Shown: piece after piece, positions 1-8,798 of the stretch
How the letters are laid out: each line of letters opens with the position of its first letter
Numbering within the stretch: position 1 is the stretch's first letter
Origin: Microbacterium karelineae
Lineage (GTDB): Bacteria; Actinomycetota; Actinomycetes; Actinomycetales; Microbacteriaceae
Length of the DNA stretch: 62,263 bases
Assembly: GCF_009745985.1 (NCBI RefSeq)
Contig: NZ_WFIX01000185.1
Span: 1 to 62,263, forward strand
Direction of reading: 5' to 3'
Notes under the pieces: model-generated
Told to the model about the DNA's origin: nothing
What the model saw: the letters and a program-made list of their open reading frames with translations, nothing else
Database searches by the model: none
Position numbers and translations under genes: made by a program

Positions 1-25
1 GTTGGGTTCTAGCGGTGGTCGCAAC
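1..25 (+). repeat. IS30 left terminal inverted repeat
   Basis: The inner half (GGTGGTCGCAAC, 14-25) is identical to the reverse complement of the right end; six mismatches lie towards the outer side. It may extend upstream of the window. Confidence 0.7.
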
Positions 26-54
26 GCCCTGACTTTCAGGAGGTCGCGGCCATC

Positions 55-1416
55 GTGTCGTTTTCGGAGAAGCGTCAACAGTTCCTCGTCCTGCTCGACG
101 AGGTCGGCAACGTGGGGATCGCCGCTCGCGAGCTGGGCGTGAACTACTACACCGCCCGCAATTGGGCGCGGAAAGCGGGAAAGCGATCGGTCCGCCAGCC
201 GCGTCCGGATTCGCGCCAGGGCGAGTACAAGCGGCTCCGGGAAGAGGGAGCGTCTCGACGAGACGCGGCCCAGCGGGTCGGGATCCACGAACGCACCGCC
301 CAGGACTGGGACCACGGTGTCCATCACTCGCGGAACTCGCGGTTTCATCCCGACGGGCGCCGCGTGAATTACTCCACCGGTCAGGTCACGATGGAGTCCA
401 TGACGACTCCACCACCATCACAGGTTCCCGAGCAGACGGGTTCTCGTCTGCTGTCGCTTCCAGAACGGGAGAAGATCGCGGATCTGACCCGACTCGGTTG
501 GTCGTTGCGGGCGATCGGCCGGGACCTGGGAAGGTCGGCATCGACGATCAAACGCGAGCTCGACGCCCGGACCACCGGCGGCGTCTATCTGCCGTATGGC
601 GCGCATCGTGACGCGGCCGTGAAACGGGCGCGCCCGAAGCCAGCGAAGCTCGCCCAGCCGGGACGGCTGCGGGAGTTCGTGTCGGACCGGTTGGCGCAAC
701 AATGGTCTCCGGAGCAGATCAGCGGCGTCTTGTCGCGTGATCACGCCGGCGACGAGAGCATGCAGGTGAGCACGGAGACGATCTACCAGGCGATCTATGT
801 CCAGGCCCGCGGCGGCCTGAAACGCGCCGTCGTCGACGCGCTGCGCACCGGACGGACCCGTCGTAAGCCGCACCGATCGCCGGGACACCGCACGAGCCGG
901 TTCGTCGATCCGATGATCATGATCAGCGACCGCCCCGCGGACGTCGAAGACCGCGCCGTCCCCGGGCACTGGGAAGGGGACCTGATCGTCGGGGCGGGCA
1001 ACCAGTCCGCGATCGTCACCCTCGTCGAACGGTCCACGCGTTACGTGATGCTCGGGCATCTGCCTAGCGACCATACCGCCGAGGCTGTCCGGGATGTTCT
1101 CGTCCCCCTGATCGGTTCGTTGCCTGCGCATCTGCGCGGGTCGCTGACCTGGGACCAGGGATCGGAGATGGCCGACCACAAGGCATTCCGGATCGCCACG
1201 AACGTCCCGGTCTACTTCTGTGATCCCGCCGCGCCCTGGCAACGCGGCTCGAACGAGAACACCAACGGGCTGCTGCGGCAGTACTTCCCGAAGGGCACCG
1301 ATCTGTCGATCCACGGTCCGGAAGATCTCGAGCACGTCGCGCAGAAACTCAACGGCCGTCCCCGCAAGACACTCGGTTGGGACACCCCAGCCGAGCGTCT
1401 GCTACAACTCGTATAA
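55..1416 (+). CDS. IS30-family transposase
   Basis: The 453-residue product is a full-length DDE transposase that cuts and rejoins the element ends. The N-terminal third carries two HTH-like regions: one near residues 15-35, and a second (LGWSLRAIGRDLGRSASTIK) typical of the IS30 N-terminus near residues 148-167. The C-terminal half is an rve/integrase core with the acidic residues in context: D in WEGDLIVG, D in LTWDQGSE and E in SNENTNG, the family signature before GLLRQYFPKGTDLS. GTG start with AGGAGG at 38-43, slightly far (11 nt). There is no frameshift or internal stop, so the gene looks intact. Confidence 0.93.
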   Translation: MSFSEKRQQFLVLLDEVGNVGIAARELGVNYYTARNWARKAGKRSVRQPRPDSRQGEYKRLREEGASRRDAAQRVGIHERTAQDWDHGVHHSRNSRFHPDGRRVNYSTGQVTMESMTTPPPSQVPEQTGSRLLSLPEREKIADLTRLGWSLRAIGRDLGRSASTIKRELDARTTGGVYLPYGAHRDAAVKRARPKPAKLAQPGRLREFVSDRLAQQWSPEQISGVLSRDHAGDESMQVSTETIYQAIYVQARGGLKRAVVDALRTGRTRRKPHRSPGHRTSRFVDPMIMISDRPADVEDRAVPGHWEGDLIVGAGNQSAIVTLVERSTRYVMLGHLPSDHTAEAVRDVLVPLIGSLPAHLRGSLTWDQGSEMADHKAFRIATNVPVYFCDPAAPWQRGSNENTNGLLRQYFPKGTDLSIHGPEDLEHVAQKLNGRPRKTLGWDTPAERLLQLV

Positions 1417-1426
1417 AACACCCGGT

Positions 1427-1451
1427 GTTGCGACCACCACTGGAATCCGCC
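1427..1451 (-). repeat. IS30 right terminal inverted repeat
   Basis: Its reverse complement matches bases 1-25 at 19 of 25 positions, including a perfect 12-bp inner block. It starts 11 bp after the transposase stop codon. Confidence 0.7.
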
Positions 1452-1486
1452 AACGCGGACAGGGCGTGTCGTGACCAGTCGGAGCG

Positions 1487-4156
1487 TCAGCCCGTGTTCT
1501 GCAGGCCGGCCGCGACGCCCGAGACCGCGAGCAGCAGCAGACGCTGCGCCTCGGGATCCGCCGGCACGTCCTCCGACGCATCGCGCAGCGCCCTCAGGGC
1601 CCGCAGCTGCAGGAGCGACAGCACGTCGACGTACGGGCTGCGCAGCTTGACCGCCCGCTGCAGCACCGGCTTGTTCGAGAGCAGGTCGTCTCCGCCGACG
1701 ATCCGCACGACCCACTCGCGGGTCAGCGACATCTCATCGAGAACGAGCGCCGCGAGGTCGTCGCGGTCGCCCAGGGCGAGGTACCGGCGCGCGATCCGGT
1801 CGTCGGTCTTCGCGAGGCTCATCGCGACGTTGTCGATCATGGTGCGGAACAGCGGCCACTCGGCGTACGCCTCGCGCAGCAGGGCCTCGTCCCCGACGGC
1901 GTCGAGCGCCGCGCCGAGGCCGAACCAGCCCGCGAGGTTGATGCGGGCCTGCGTCCAGGCGAACACCCACGGAATCGCGCGGAGATCCTCGAGCGACTCG
2001 ACCGACAGGCCGCGGCGGGCGGGACGCGAGCCGAGCGCGAGCAGCCCGACCTCCTCCATGGGCGTGACGGTCGCGAACCAGGGCGCGAAGCCATCCGCCT
2101 TCACGAGATCGAAGAACCGCGCCCGCGACGCCTGCTCCATCCGCTGCGCGACATCGGCGAACCGCTCGGCCGCCTCGCGGTTGCGGTCCTCGTTCGAGGG
2201 CGCAGAGGCGGTGAGGATCGCGGCCGCGACCTGGTCGACGTGCCGCATCGCGATGTCGGCATCACCGTAGCGGGCGAAGATGACCTCGCCCTGCTCCGTG
2301 AGCTTGAAGCGGCCGTCGACCGAGTGCGGCGGCTGCGCGAGGATCGCGCTGTTCGCCGGCCCGCCGCCGCGCCCGAGGGCGCCGCCGCGGCCGTGGAACA
2401 GCGTGAGCTCGATGTCGTGAGCCTGCGCCCAGTCGGCGATCAGCGCCTGCGCTTCATACAGCGCGAGCGTCGCCGCGACGGGGCCGACGTCCTTCGACGA
2501 GTCGGAGTAGCCGAGCATGACCTCGAGGCGGCGCCCCGTCTGCTCCAGCCGCGCCGCGAACGCGGGGTGGTCGACGATCTCAGCGAGGATTCCGGGTGCC
2601 GCCTGCAGGTCATCGAACGTCTCGAACAGCGGGATCACGTCGAGCACGGGGAGCGCGCCGCCCTCGCCGACCGCGTAGCGCGCGAGACGGTGCACGTTCG
2701 CGAGGTCCTCCGCCGACTGCGTGAACGACACGATGTAGCGGCCGGCGGCGCGGGGCCCGAAGCGATCCTGCACGAAGGCGATCGCGCGGAACACCTCGAG
2801 CACCTCCTCCGTGAGCTCGCTGCGGGGCTCGCCGGCGTCGAGCTCGGCGAGGACCTTGGCGTGCACGGCCGAGTGCTGGCGCACCTCGAGTTCGGCGAGG
2901 TGGAAGCCGAAAGTCTCGACCTGCCAGATGAGCTTCTGCAGCTCGCCGTATGCCTGGCGCGCGGCGCCCGCGCCTGTGAGCGACGCCTGGACGGTGCGCA
3001 GGTCGGCGATGAGATCCTCGGGATCGCGGTAGGCGAGGTCGGCGTTGCGCGTCCGCGTCGCGGTGATCTTGCGGGCGAGCAGGAGCAGGGTCGCGCGGTG
3101 CGGCTCGTTCGGCGAGCGCTTCGCGATATCGGCCGCGGCGTCCTCGTCGGCGCTGCGCAGGCGCGCCCACAGCGACTGCAGCTCCGCGCTGGGCGCCGTC
3201 GAGGCGTCGCCGAGCGTGAGACCGCGGCCCACGCGCTGGGCCGCTCGCTCGAGGCCGAGCAGCACGTGCTCGCTCGCGATCGCGGCCGCCTTCCTGCTGA
3301 TCTTCGCGGTGACGAACGGGTTGCCGTCGCGGTCGCCGCCGACCCAGCTGCCGACGCGGACGAACGGCCGCACGGCGGGAGCGGTGCCGCCCGCGGCGGC
3401 GCCCTGCAGCGCGTCATCGACGCGGCGGTACACCTCGGGGATCGCGGTGAAGAGCGTGTCGTCGAAGACGGCCATCACCGTGCGCACCTCGTCGAGGGGC
3501 GACGGCTTCTCGGGACGGATGGGCGAGGTGCGCCAGAGGGTGTCGATCTCCTCGAGCATCTGTCGGCGCGTGCGCTGCTCGGCGGATCCCTCGCGCGGCG
3601 CCGCCGAGAGCGCGTCGACGAGCGACGACAGCCGGCGGATGCTCGTCGACACCGCGCGGCGCCGGGCCTCGGTCGGGTGCGCCGTGTAGACGGGGTGGAA
3701 GCACAGACCTTCGAGGCGTCGGCGCGCCGCATCCTCGCCGATCTCGTCGGCGAGTGCGGTGTAGGCGCCCGCGATCGTGCCGCGCGGGTCACGGGGCGAT
3801 GCCCCGTCGCGGTCGCGCAGGATGCGCACGCGGTGGCGCTCCTCGGCGAGGTTCACGAGGTGGAAGTAGCAGGTGAACGCCCGCGCGACCTCGTCTGCGC
3901 GGGCGGGCGACAGCTCGTCCGCGATGGCGACGGCGCGGTCGAACGCGCCGGACGACGGATCCGTGTACGCCTCGATCGTCGCCGTGCGCAGGCGCTCGAC
4001 GTCCTCGAAGAGGCCGTCCGAGCCGCTCTCGCGCAGCACCTGGCCGAGGAGCGTGCCGAGGAGTCGCACGTCGGCGCGCATCGGCTCGGGCATCTCCTGC
4101 TCGGCCTCGAGGCGTCCGACGACGTCGAGAGTCTCAGTGGGGGTAGGAGTGGGCAT
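1487..4156 (-). CDS. ppc: Phosphoenolpyruvate carboxylase
   Basis: Cytosolic anaplerotic enzyme carboxylating PEP with bicarbonate to oxaloacetate. The 889-residue protein is close to the family length. Signatures are present in order: TAHPTE with the catalytic His near residue 158, GYSDSSKD near 548, FHGRGG(A)LGRGGG near 585, and the invariant C-terminal QNTG. I start at the ATG at 4156 (MPTPTPTETL). The open frame continues 61 codons upstream, but that extension is basic and low-complexity, unlike PEPC N-termini. It is divergent from the AGCS symporter and transcribed towards the insertion element. Confidence 0.95.
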   Translation of the reverse strand: MPTPTPTETLDVVGRLEAEQEMPEPMRADVRLLGTLLGQVLRESGSDGLFEDVERLRTATIEAYTDPSSGAFDRAVAIADELSPARADEVARAFTCYFHLVNLAEERHRVRILRDRDGASPRDPRGTIAGAYTALADEIGEDAARRRLEGLCFHPVYTAHPTEARRRAVSTSIRRLSSLVDALSAAPREGSAEQRTRRQMLEEIDTLWRTSPIRPEKPSPLDEVRTVMAVFDDTLFTAIPEVYRRVDDALQGAAAGGTAPAVRPFVRVGSWVGGDRDGNPFVTAKISRKAAAIASEHVLLGLERAAQRVGRGLTLGDASTAPSAELQSLWARLRSADEDAAADIAKRSPNEPHRATLLLLARKITATRTRNADLAYRDPEDLIADLRTVQASLTGAGAARQAYGELQKLIWQVETFGFHLAELEVRQHSAVHAKVLAELDAGEPRSELTEEVLEVFRAIAFVQDRFGPRAAGRYIVSFTQSAEDLANVHRLARYAVGEGGALPVLDVIPLFETFDDLQAAPGILAEIVDHPAFAARLEQTGRRLEVMLGYSDSSKDVGPVAATLALYEAQALIADWAQAHDIELTLFHGRGGALGRGGGPANSAILAQPPHSVDGRFKLTEQGEVIFARYGDADIAMRHVDQVAAAILTASAPSNEDRNREAAERFADVAQRMEQASRARFFDLVKADGFAPWFATVTPMEEVGLLALGSRPARRGLSVESLEDLRAIPWVFAWTQARINLAGWFGLGAALDAVGDEALLREAYAEWPLFRTMIDNVAMSLAKTDDRIARRYLALGDRDDLAALVLDEMSLTREWVVRIVGGDDLLSNKPVLQRAVKLRSPYVDVLSLLQLRALRALRDASEDVPADPEAQRLLLLAVSGVAAGLQNTG

Positions 4157-4282
4157 GGGTCCCACGGTAGCGAGAGACGGCGCCAGCGCCGAAACGAGCG
4201 TCGCCGGATCCCCGCGTTCCGCGCCCCGTGGCGCGCGGGTGTGACGAGATGTTTCGGCCGCATCGCCGATGGACGCCCCCTC

Positions 4283-4311
4283 TCGGCATGGGCGCCGCGC
4301 ACCCCTACACT
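4283..4311 (+). promoter_or_regulatory. Candidate promoter for the AGCS symporter
   Basis: TACACT (4306-4311) is a good -10 hexamer with a weak -35 (TCGGCA, 4283-4288) at 17 bp. It lies about 80 bp before the symporter start in the divergent ppc/symporter gap. I saw no glycine-riboswitch-like aptamer here. Confidence 0.35.
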
Positions 4312-4388
4312 CTCCCTCATCGGCCGCATCCGGCCGCATCTTCCGTCACTCGGCGCGACGTCGCGCCCGACCAGGAGACACCACCACG

Positions 4389-5858
4389 ATGCTCGACAAC
4401 ATCATCGCGTTCCTCGGCGCCGCCAGCGGCTTCATCTGGGGACCGTATCTGCTCATCCCGCTGCTGCTCGGAACGGGCCTGTATCTCACGATCCGGCTGG
4501 GCGGGATCCAGTTCGTGCGTCTCGGCGCCGGTCTCGGCCTCGGTCTGCTCCGCCGCAGGGACGCCGGCGCGGGCGGCGACATCTCGCAGTTCCAGGCGCT
4601 CACGACGGCCCTCGCGGCGACCGTCGGAACCGGCAACATCGTCGGCGTCGCGACGGCCCTCGCGGTCGGCGGCCCCGGCGCGCTGTTCTGGATGTGGATC
4701 ACGGGCCTCGTCGGCATGGCGTCGAAGTACAGCGAGGCGTTCCTCGGCGTGCGGTTCCGCACGACCGACACGGCGGGCGAGCGCAACGGCGGGCCGCAGC
4801 AGTACCTCGAGCGCGGGATCCCGAACGTCTTCGGCAAGATCCTCGCCCTCGCCTTCACGCTGTTCGCCATCTTCGCCTCGTTCGGCATCGGCAACCTCAC
4901 GCAGGCGAACTCGGTGTCGGCGAACCTCGAGAGCAGCTTCTCGGTGCCGACGTGGCTGACGGGCATCATCCTCACGGTCATCGTGCTCGTCGTCCTCGTC
5001 GGGGGCATCAAGTCGATCGGCCGCGTCACGGCGGGCCTCGTCCCCGTCATGATCGTGCTGTACATCCTCGCGGCGCTGTACATCCTCATCGTCAACATCG
5101 GCGACGTCCCCGAGGCGTTCGCGACGATCTTCCGCGACGCCTTCACGGGATCGGCCGCGGCCGGCGGCTTCGCCGGATCCGTCATCATCATCGCGATCCA
5201 GTTCGGCGTCGCGCGCGGCATCTTCTCGAACGAGTCGGGCATGGGATCCGCGGCGATCGCCGCGGCCGCCGCCCAGACGAGCCACCCCGTGCGCCAGGGC
5301 CTCGTGTCGATGACGCAGACCTTCATCGACACGATCATCGTCGTGACGATGACGGGCCTCGTCATCGTCACGACCGGAGCGTTCACGTTCACGGACGACG
5401 CGGGCGCGCAGATCCCCGCGTCGCTCATGACGGGCGAGGCGTTCACACACGGGCTCCCCGGCGAATGGGGGCACTGGATCGTGACCATCGGGCTCGCGCT
5501 CTTCGCGTTCTCGACGGTGCTCGGCTGGTCGTACTACGGCGAGCGCGCGATCGAGAAGCTGCTGGGGCGCCGCGCCGTCATGCCGTTCCGCGTCGTGTTC
5601 GCGCTCGTCGTCTACGTCGGCTGCACGACCGAGCTCGAGGTCGTCTGGCTGTTCTCCGACGTGATGAACGGCCTGATGGCGCTGCCGAACCTCATCGGGC
5701 TGCTGATCCTGTCCGGGCTCATCGCGCGCGAGACCCGCGCCTACCTGCGGCACGACCCGAAGCTGACGGCGTCGCAGACCGAGGTGGAGCAGTTCATGTC
5801 GGGCGACCCGTCATGGGAGGACTGGAAGCGCCGCGAGAACGCGGGCCCCGAGCTCTGA
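4389..5858 (+). CDS. Sodium:alanine/glycine symporter (AGCS family)
   Basis: Polytopic inner-membrane carrier importing small neutral amino acids (alanine, glycine) with Na+ or H+. The 489 residues hold about ten hydrophobic segments. AGCS motifs are seen: TVGTGNIVGVATALAVGGPG near residues 78-97 and NESGMGSAAIAAAAAQTSHP near 280. The ATG at 4389 is preceded by AGGAGA at good spacing; the in-frame upstream extension lacks membrane character. Substrate choice within the family cannot be read from sequence. It ends before a perfect palindrome shared with the convergent neighbour. Confidence 0.9.
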   Translation: MLDNIIAFLGAASGFIWGPYLLIPLLLGTGLYLTIRLGGIQFVRLGAGLGLGLLRRRDAGAGGDISQFQALTTALAATVGTGNIVGVATALAVGGPGALFWMWITGLVGMASKYSEAFLGVRFRTTDTAGERNGGPQQYLERGIPNVFGKILALAFTLFAIFASFGIGNLTQANSVSANLESSFSVPTWLTGIILTVIVLVVLVGGIKSIGRVTAGLVPVMIVLYILAALYILIVNIGDVPEAFATIFRDAFTGSAAAGGFAGSVIIIAIQFGVARGIFSNESGMGSAAIAAAAAQTSHPVRQGLVSMTQTFIDTIIVVTMTGLVIVTTGAFTFTDDAGAQIPASLMTGEAFTHGLPGEWGHWIVTIGLALFAFSTVLGWSYYGERAIEKLLGRRAVMPFRVVFALVVYVGCTTELEVVWLFSDVMNGLMALPNLIGLLILSGLIARETRAYLRHDPKLTASQTEVEQFMSGDPSWEDWKRRENAGPEL

Positions 5859-5876
5859 GCTGCGGCGAGATCGTCT

Positions 5877-5914
5877 CTCGCGGGCGAGCATCCGATCGGA
5901 TGCTCGCCCGCGAG
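5877..5914. terminator. Bidirectional terminator: perfect 38-bp palindrome
   Basis: The arms 5877-5892 and 5899-5914 pair perfectly over 16 bp, and the 6-nt centre CGATCG is itself palindromic, so all 38 bp are self-complementary. It fills the gap between the convergent symporter (stop 5858) and nitroreductase (stop 5918). Confidence 0.75.
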
Positions 5915-5917
5915 TCT

Positions 5918-6955
5918 CTACCCGCTCGCGTGGAGGTGGCGGTCGACGAGGCGCGGCGAGCGCGGCGGAGCGGCATCCGGCGCCCCGGCCGCGAAGACCG
6001 CCAGCGCGGAGCTGCTGGTGGCCAGCCGGAGGCCGCGCCGCAGGGCCGCGTGCGCGCGCGGCCCATCGATGACCTGCGAAGCGGGCGCGACGGCCCAGCC
6101 CGCGCGGTGCGCGGCGAGCCACGCGCGGAGGAGCGCGCGCCCGGCGCGGACGACGTCGCCGGGCTCGGGGCCGCGCGGCCACATCCGCCCGGAGGGCGCG
6201 TGATCGGCGACGAGCACGAACAGCCCGGGGTGCCCGCCGCGCGCCGTCAGCGGAGCGAGCCGCGACGCCGCGGCGAGTGCCCCCGCGAATGCGCGGCGCC
6301 CGACGGGCCTCGCCGTCACAGCGGCCGCGACGCGGGCGGCGCGCGGCGGGATCAGCAGCGCCGGCGCCGTGAGGCCGTCGCGGTGGAATCGCGGATCCCT
6401 CGAGGTGAATCGCAGCCAGTCGACCGTCTCGCGTGCGATGGCCGGGCGGCCCGCGGATCCGGCGTCGCCCGCCGCGATGAGCCGCGCAGAGGCGCCGGGA
6501 GGCACGCGCAGCAGACGCAGCCACGGCTCGCCGAGCGCGTCGGGCATGCCGGCGTCGCCCGAGGTGACGAGCCTCCCGCGATACACCGCGCGGCGGTCGA
6601 CATCGGCCGACGTGAACGGCGTCGCCGCCTCCCCCACCTCGAGATGCGCCCGGACCAGGGGATCCTCCGGCGCGGTCGCCGGATCCGCGTCGAATGCGCG
6701 CAGCGCCCCGTCGACGGCCTCGGCGCGCAGAGCGAGCCCGCGCTCGGCCGCCGCGATCGCCGCGGCCTCGATCCAGCAGCCGAGCCCGAGGAGGGCGTCG
6801 CGTCCGGTCGGATCCCCCTCCCGCAGGAGCCGGTCGCCGTCGAGCCCGACATCGAAGCCGTCGGCCGTCTGCCGCACGCGCCACGGCTGCGCGTTGTGCG
6901 CGCTCGGCGCACGGCCGGCGGCGCGGGCGACAGCGCTGAGAGCCGCGTCATCCAT
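5918..6955 (-). CDS. Acg-like nitroreductase-family protein
   Basis: The 345-residue product shows the Acg/nitroreductase N-terminal signature PSAHNAQPWR (residues 17-26), an FMN-contact region in flavin oxidoreductases. It also has the two-lobed Ala/Arg-rich layout of the actinobacterial Acg family (some members sequester FMN rather than reduce a substrate). The start ATG lies inside the end of the upstream GNAT gene (8-nt overlap), so the two are translationally coupled. As last gene of a three-gene operon with an adenylate-forming enzyme, it may oxidise or reduce a product made by its neighbours. That is inference; the substrate is unknown. Confidence 0.75.
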   Translation of the reverse strand: MDDAALSAVARAAGRAPSAHNAQPWRVRQTADGFDVGLDGDRLLREGDPTGRDALLGLGCWIEAAAIAAAERGLALRAEAVDGALRAFDADPATAPEDPLVRAHLEVGEAATPFTSADVDRRAVYRGRLVTSGDAGMPDALGEPWLRLLRVPPGASARLIAAGDAGSAGRPAIARETVDWLRFTSRDPRFHRDGLTAPALLIPPRAARVAAAVTARPVGRRAFAGALAAASRLAPLTARGGHPGLFVLVADHAPSGRMWPRGPEPGDVVRAGRALLRAWLAAHRAGWAVAPASQVIDGPRAHAALRRGLRLATSSSALAVFAAGAPDAAPPRSPRLVDRHLHASG

Positions 6956-8795
6956 CGATGCTCCTGCGATAGAAGGTGTATCCGTGCAGCGGGCGCCCGC
7001 CGAAGCGCTCGAACTGGCGCGCCGACGCGGGGTTGTCGCGGCCGACGTACGTCGAGCGCAGGGTCCGGTAGCCGCCGGCGCGCAGGCCGTGCTGCAGCTC
7101 GCGGCTCAGCAGCGTGAGGATGCCCCTCCCCTGTGCGTCGGGGCGCGTGCCCTGGATCACGAGGACGGCGTCGCGGATCCGGCGACGGCCCGCGAGAAGG
7201 CGGGCGAGCGTCAGCGGATCCATCCGCCCGCCGCTGCGCTGCACGGCGCGGGTGATGTCGGGGATCGCGATGACGAACGCGACGAGGTCGCCCGAGCGAT
7301 CTCGCGCGGCGAGGAGCAGCCGCTCGTCGAGGAGCCAGGCGAGTCCGTCGGTCGCGGCGGCCATCTCGTCGGGGGTGATGGGCGTGTAGTACGGCAGCTG
7401 CGCGAATGCCGCGTTGAGGACCTCACGCACCTCGGGGATCAGGCGCGGCACGTCGCGGCGCGACGCGTGCTCGATCGTGATGCCGGCGCGCGCGAGCTCG
7501 TCGGCCGAGGGCGGCGCCGGATCCCCGTTGCCGGCGACGTCGACGATCCACGTGTCCGACTCATTCCAGCGCGCGAACCCCGCCTCCTCGTATGCGCGGG
7601 GCACCCACTCGGCGTTCCAGGCCGAGTCGACGAAGCCGCGCTCGTCGAATCCGCTCGTGATGACGCCGCCGGCCTGGTTCGGGAGGAGCGAGACGGGCCC
7701 GACGAGCTCGCGGGCGCCGATCGCGCGGGCGCGGCGCTCGAGCTCGGGCAGCAGGGCGGCCATCGCCGCGCGGCCCGCGCGCTCGTCGCCGCCGAGGTCG
7801 GTCGCCCCGAAGAGCAGCGCGCGGGCGCCGATCTTCTCGTCGAAACGCGGATCCGTGTGCACGGTCGTGCGCGCCACGGCGCGGCCCGACGCGTCGTGCG
7901 CCGTCAGCAGCGTGATGAGCTCCGGATGCGGGCTCGTGCCGGCGAACCAGGAGCGGATCACGGGGCGCAGGAGCGGGACCGCGAGCTCTCGCTCGGCCGC
8001 CCGCAGCGGCTGGCCGACGAACGCCCCGAGCTCGCGACCGGTCGTCACCTCGCGCACGGCGAGCGGAGGATCCTCGCGCTCGGGCTCGGCGCGGTAGAAG
8101 CGGATGAACCCGGCGGTCGCCCAGCGATCCGTCGCCGTGAGCCACACCATCAGCTCGCGGTGCTCGGCGCCGCGCGCCATCGCGAGCATCGCGTCGTCGT
8201 CGGCGAAGAACGCGATCGTCCCGAGCGCGAAGGGCGCCGTCCAGTACACGCGGTGCCCGCGGTAGCCGCGCATCCGCGACATGCGCGCGACGAGCCGCAC
8301 CCAGCGTCGGGAGAACGCGATCCACGACAGCGGCGAGCGATAGCGGGTCTCGCCGAAGAAGAGCGCGCCCGCGTCGAGCGGGCCCGGGCGGTCGTCGTCC
8401 GCGCGCCGCTGCGACCTCCGCGCGGCGCGCGTGGGCCGCTCCGCGACGCCGGGCGGGCGGCGCACGGCCGGAGGGTCGACGCCCCGCTCGCGCTCGGCCG
8501 ACAGGGGCGTGAAGCGCTCGATGACGTCGAGCCCATCGCGCCCCGCATAGGATCCGTTGGCGAAGCCGTGCGGATCCGCCGTCCACAGCCGCGCGCCCGG
8601 CGTGCGCGCCGCGTACGCCCTGGCATCGTCGACGGCCGCGAACAGCGTCATGCGCGCGCGGCGGGATCCGTCGACGATGCGGAACGACCGCCCTCGTCCG
8701 TCGCGTCGCCGCGCGGGGCGGGCGTCGGCGGGCGCGAGCACCATCGCCTCGCAGCGGGAATGGGGCGGCGCGTGCGAGAAGTCGTCCGTGCGCAC
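6948..8795 (-). CDS. Two-part protein: alpha/beta-barrel-like N-terminus plus YghO-type GNAT
   Basis: The 615-residue protein has two regions. Residues ~140-240 (MRGYRGHRVYWTAPFALGTI, then FFADDDAMLAMARGAEHREL and GFIRFYRAEP) resemble small dimeric alpha/beta-barrel proteins of the DUF4188/monooxygenase-like type. Residues ~245-612 resemble YghO-type GNATs: GPVSLLPNQAGGVITSGF near 366-383, YEEAGFARW near 402, and a C-terminal acetyl-CoA-binding pattern (DAQGRGILTLL, then STYVGRDNPASARQFERFGG). The start taken is the GTG at 8795, 3 nt after the stop of the upstream ligase; an ATG at 8744 or 8651 is possible. Function unknown; a transferase role on an activated acyl group is inferred from the adjacent adenylating enzyme. 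Confidence 0.65.
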   Translation of the reverse strand: MRTDDFSHAPPHSRCEAMVLAPADARPARRRDGRGRSFRIVDGSRRARMTLFAAVDDARAYAARTPGARLWTADPHGFANGSYAGRDGLDVIERFTPLSAERERGVDPPAVRRPPGVAERPTRAARRSQRRADDDRPGPLDAGALFFGETRYRSPLSWIAFSRRWVRLVARMSRMRGYRGHRVYWTAPFALGTIAFFADDDAMLAMARGAEHRELMVWLTATDRWATAGFIRFYRAEPEREDPPLAVREVTTGRELGAFVGQPLRAAERELAVPLLRPVIRSWFAGTSPHPELITLLTAHDASGRAVARTTVHTDPRFDEKIGARALLFGATDLGGDERAGRAAMAALLPELERRARAIGARELVGPVSLLPNQAGGVITSGFDERGFVDSAWNAEWVPRAYEEAGFARWNESDTWIVDVAGNGDPAPPSADELARAGITIEHASRRDVPRLIPEVREVLNAAFAQLPYYTPITPDEMAAATDGLAWLLDERLLLAARDRSGDLVAFVIAIPDITRAVQRSGGRMDPLTLARLLAGRRRIRDAVLVIQGTRPDAQGRGILTLLSRELQHGLRAGGYRTLRSTYVGRDNPASARQFERFGGRPLHGYTFYRRSIDG

Positions 8796-8798
8796 GGC

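Larger units (their letters stand above)
1..1451 (+). mobile_element. IS30-family insertion sequence
   Basis: A single transposase gene is bracketed by imperfect terminal inverted repeats (bases 1-25 and 1427-1451, 19 of 25 positions matching). The size, about 1.45 kb or slightly more, and the single long ORF fit the IS30 family. The left repeat begins at the first base of the window, so the true outer end may lie just outside and no target duplication can be checked. The right end is only 36 bp from the stop codon of ppc, so the element sits in the region downstream of ppc without disrupting it. Confidence 0.85.

Noticed and set aside
4157-4388. A glycine riboswitch before the AGCS symporter
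   Set aside because: The conserved aptamer core and flanking stems could not be found in the leader.
2240-7117. A 1625-codon open frame on the plus strand across ppc, the symporter and the nitroreductase
   Set aside because: It is a shadow frame created by high-GC codon bias: Arg/Ala/Pro-rich with no domain, and it opposes or overlaps recognised genes.
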